The notes beneath the pieces are model-generated. The model made no database searches and was not told the origin of the DNA. It worked only from the letters and a program-made list of their open reading frames with translations. The position numbers and the translations under genes were made by a program. This document shows, in pieces, positions 59,739 to 60,464 of a stretch of DNA of 60,464 nucleotides. Numbering within the stretch: the stretch's first letter is position 1; the number at the start of each line of letters is the position of its first letter. This DNA comes from Xylaria sp. FL1777 (taxonomy: Eukaryota; Ascomycota; Sordariomycetes; Xylariales; Xylariaceae): the NCBI GenBank assembly GCA_022578965.1, contig MU400743.1, positions 1-60,464 of the forward strand. The letters run 5' to 3'.

Positions 59739-60464
59739 AGTCGCGGATGGTGACAAGGCGACAAATCGGGGTCCTCGGGGAAGTGGAATAGGTAGGGATG
59801 CCGCTTTGTCACCGTAGCAGGCTTGAGTCGAGCCTTTTTATACAGACAGGAACGAGACGATGTAAGTCGGAGTTGAATCTGGCATGACAGGTTGGAGGAG
59901 ATGTGTGTTGTTGAGGGCTTGGAGAGTAGATTCAGTAGGAATATTGTTAAGCGGATTAAAGTCGAGTGATAAGCTCGTTAGGTTGTCGCATGTGGGATTT
60001 TCTTTGGCGCGACTGGCGTCCTCTTGTCATTACGCGACAAGCCATTTCCGCGTGCGGAGTCCTTTCCCATCTAAGCACAGTGCAGATATACATACTATGA
60101 GCCGCTTCAATACTTACCCTATTCAGTAAGTACTATCTACTTAGCCCACCAAGTGTACCTACTACAGTAGCTACACTAGCGTAAAGCCTATTACACTGCC
60201 TAGTTTACTACCTACATACTTAGTAAGTATATGTAGTTAGGTATTGTACTACTGTGTGTAATCAATTTAGCTGCGTTAACGAGCCCGCAGAAGTTATTTT
60301 TCGGGACGCTGTGGTTGTGCTATAATTGACACACCAGCATGTAACTGTGCATACGTGTATACGTGTATAAGGTACCGTATTTACCCTAAATACACTGAAT
60401 GGGAACCGTTGCCAAGATTGCTTGGCATACATGAAGAGTTAGTCATGTGACGAAGATCTTGCCA
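59739..60464. promoter_or_regulatory. Upstream region of the DDT/PHD gene to window end
   Basis: No gene is visible. It carries ACCTAC/GTAGGT-rich DNA, including an imperfect palindrome ACTTAGTAAGTATATGTAG around 60218-60236, and should contain the promoter of the minus-strand gene. Confidence 0.5.

Overview
The window is nuclear DNA of a filamentous ascomycete (Pezizomycotina, most likely a Sordariomycete). The evidence is the many short introns (about 50-110 bp) with GTRAGT donors and CTAAC-type branch points, alternation of intron-rich housekeeping genes with long gene-poor spacers, an AT-rich block of destroyed LTR retrotransposons, and a mating-type-like MATA_HMG regulator. All gene models below were assembled by hand from splice signals plus recalled family similarity; no database search was run.

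Layout. 1-8478: extremely AT-rich block with no genes. It holds stop-riddled relics of a Ty3/gypsy element (RT, RNase H and integrase segments) and a Ty1/copia element (RNase H and C-terminus). Its surviving cytosines sit almost only after A or G, which is not the classical CpA-type RIP signature. 8479-16537: after a sharp return to normal composition come a DAHP synthase gene (four exons, the first only 6 nt), an MBD4-type DNA glycosylase, cytochrome c1 and a BTB/POZ-like protein. 18449-22553: a YqjM-type ene-reductase, a 53-residue cysteine-rich protein and a pyroglutamyl-peptidase-I family protein. 23733-34362: a conserved fungal protein of unknown function, RTG2, and a six-exon Zn2Cys6 transcription factor convergent with RTG2. 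34363-41957: gene-poor; it contains a cluster of strong splice donors without a reading frame and a degraded amidoligase pseudogene. 41958-42397: a non-autonomous TIR element with an 8-bp target duplication, just upstream of a 152-residue unknown protein. 44552-48404: soluble inorganic pyrophosphatase, mitochondrial ribosomal protein mL53 and SNARE SEC20. 50163-52355: an FMF-1/Ste11-type HMG-box regulator. 57082-59738: a DDT-plus-PHD protein resembling RSF1 chromatin-remodelling subunits.

The genes are mostly independent housekeeping and regulatory units, each with its own promoter: shikimate pathway, respiration, retrograde signalling, secretory traffic, mitochondrial translation, chromatin and sexual development. 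There is no secondary-metabolite cluster or defence cassette. The most unusual material is the mutation context of the AT block (with a T:G-mismatch-type glycosylase gene about 2.3 kb away), the composite TIR element, the amidoligase pseudogene, and several protein-domain insertions.
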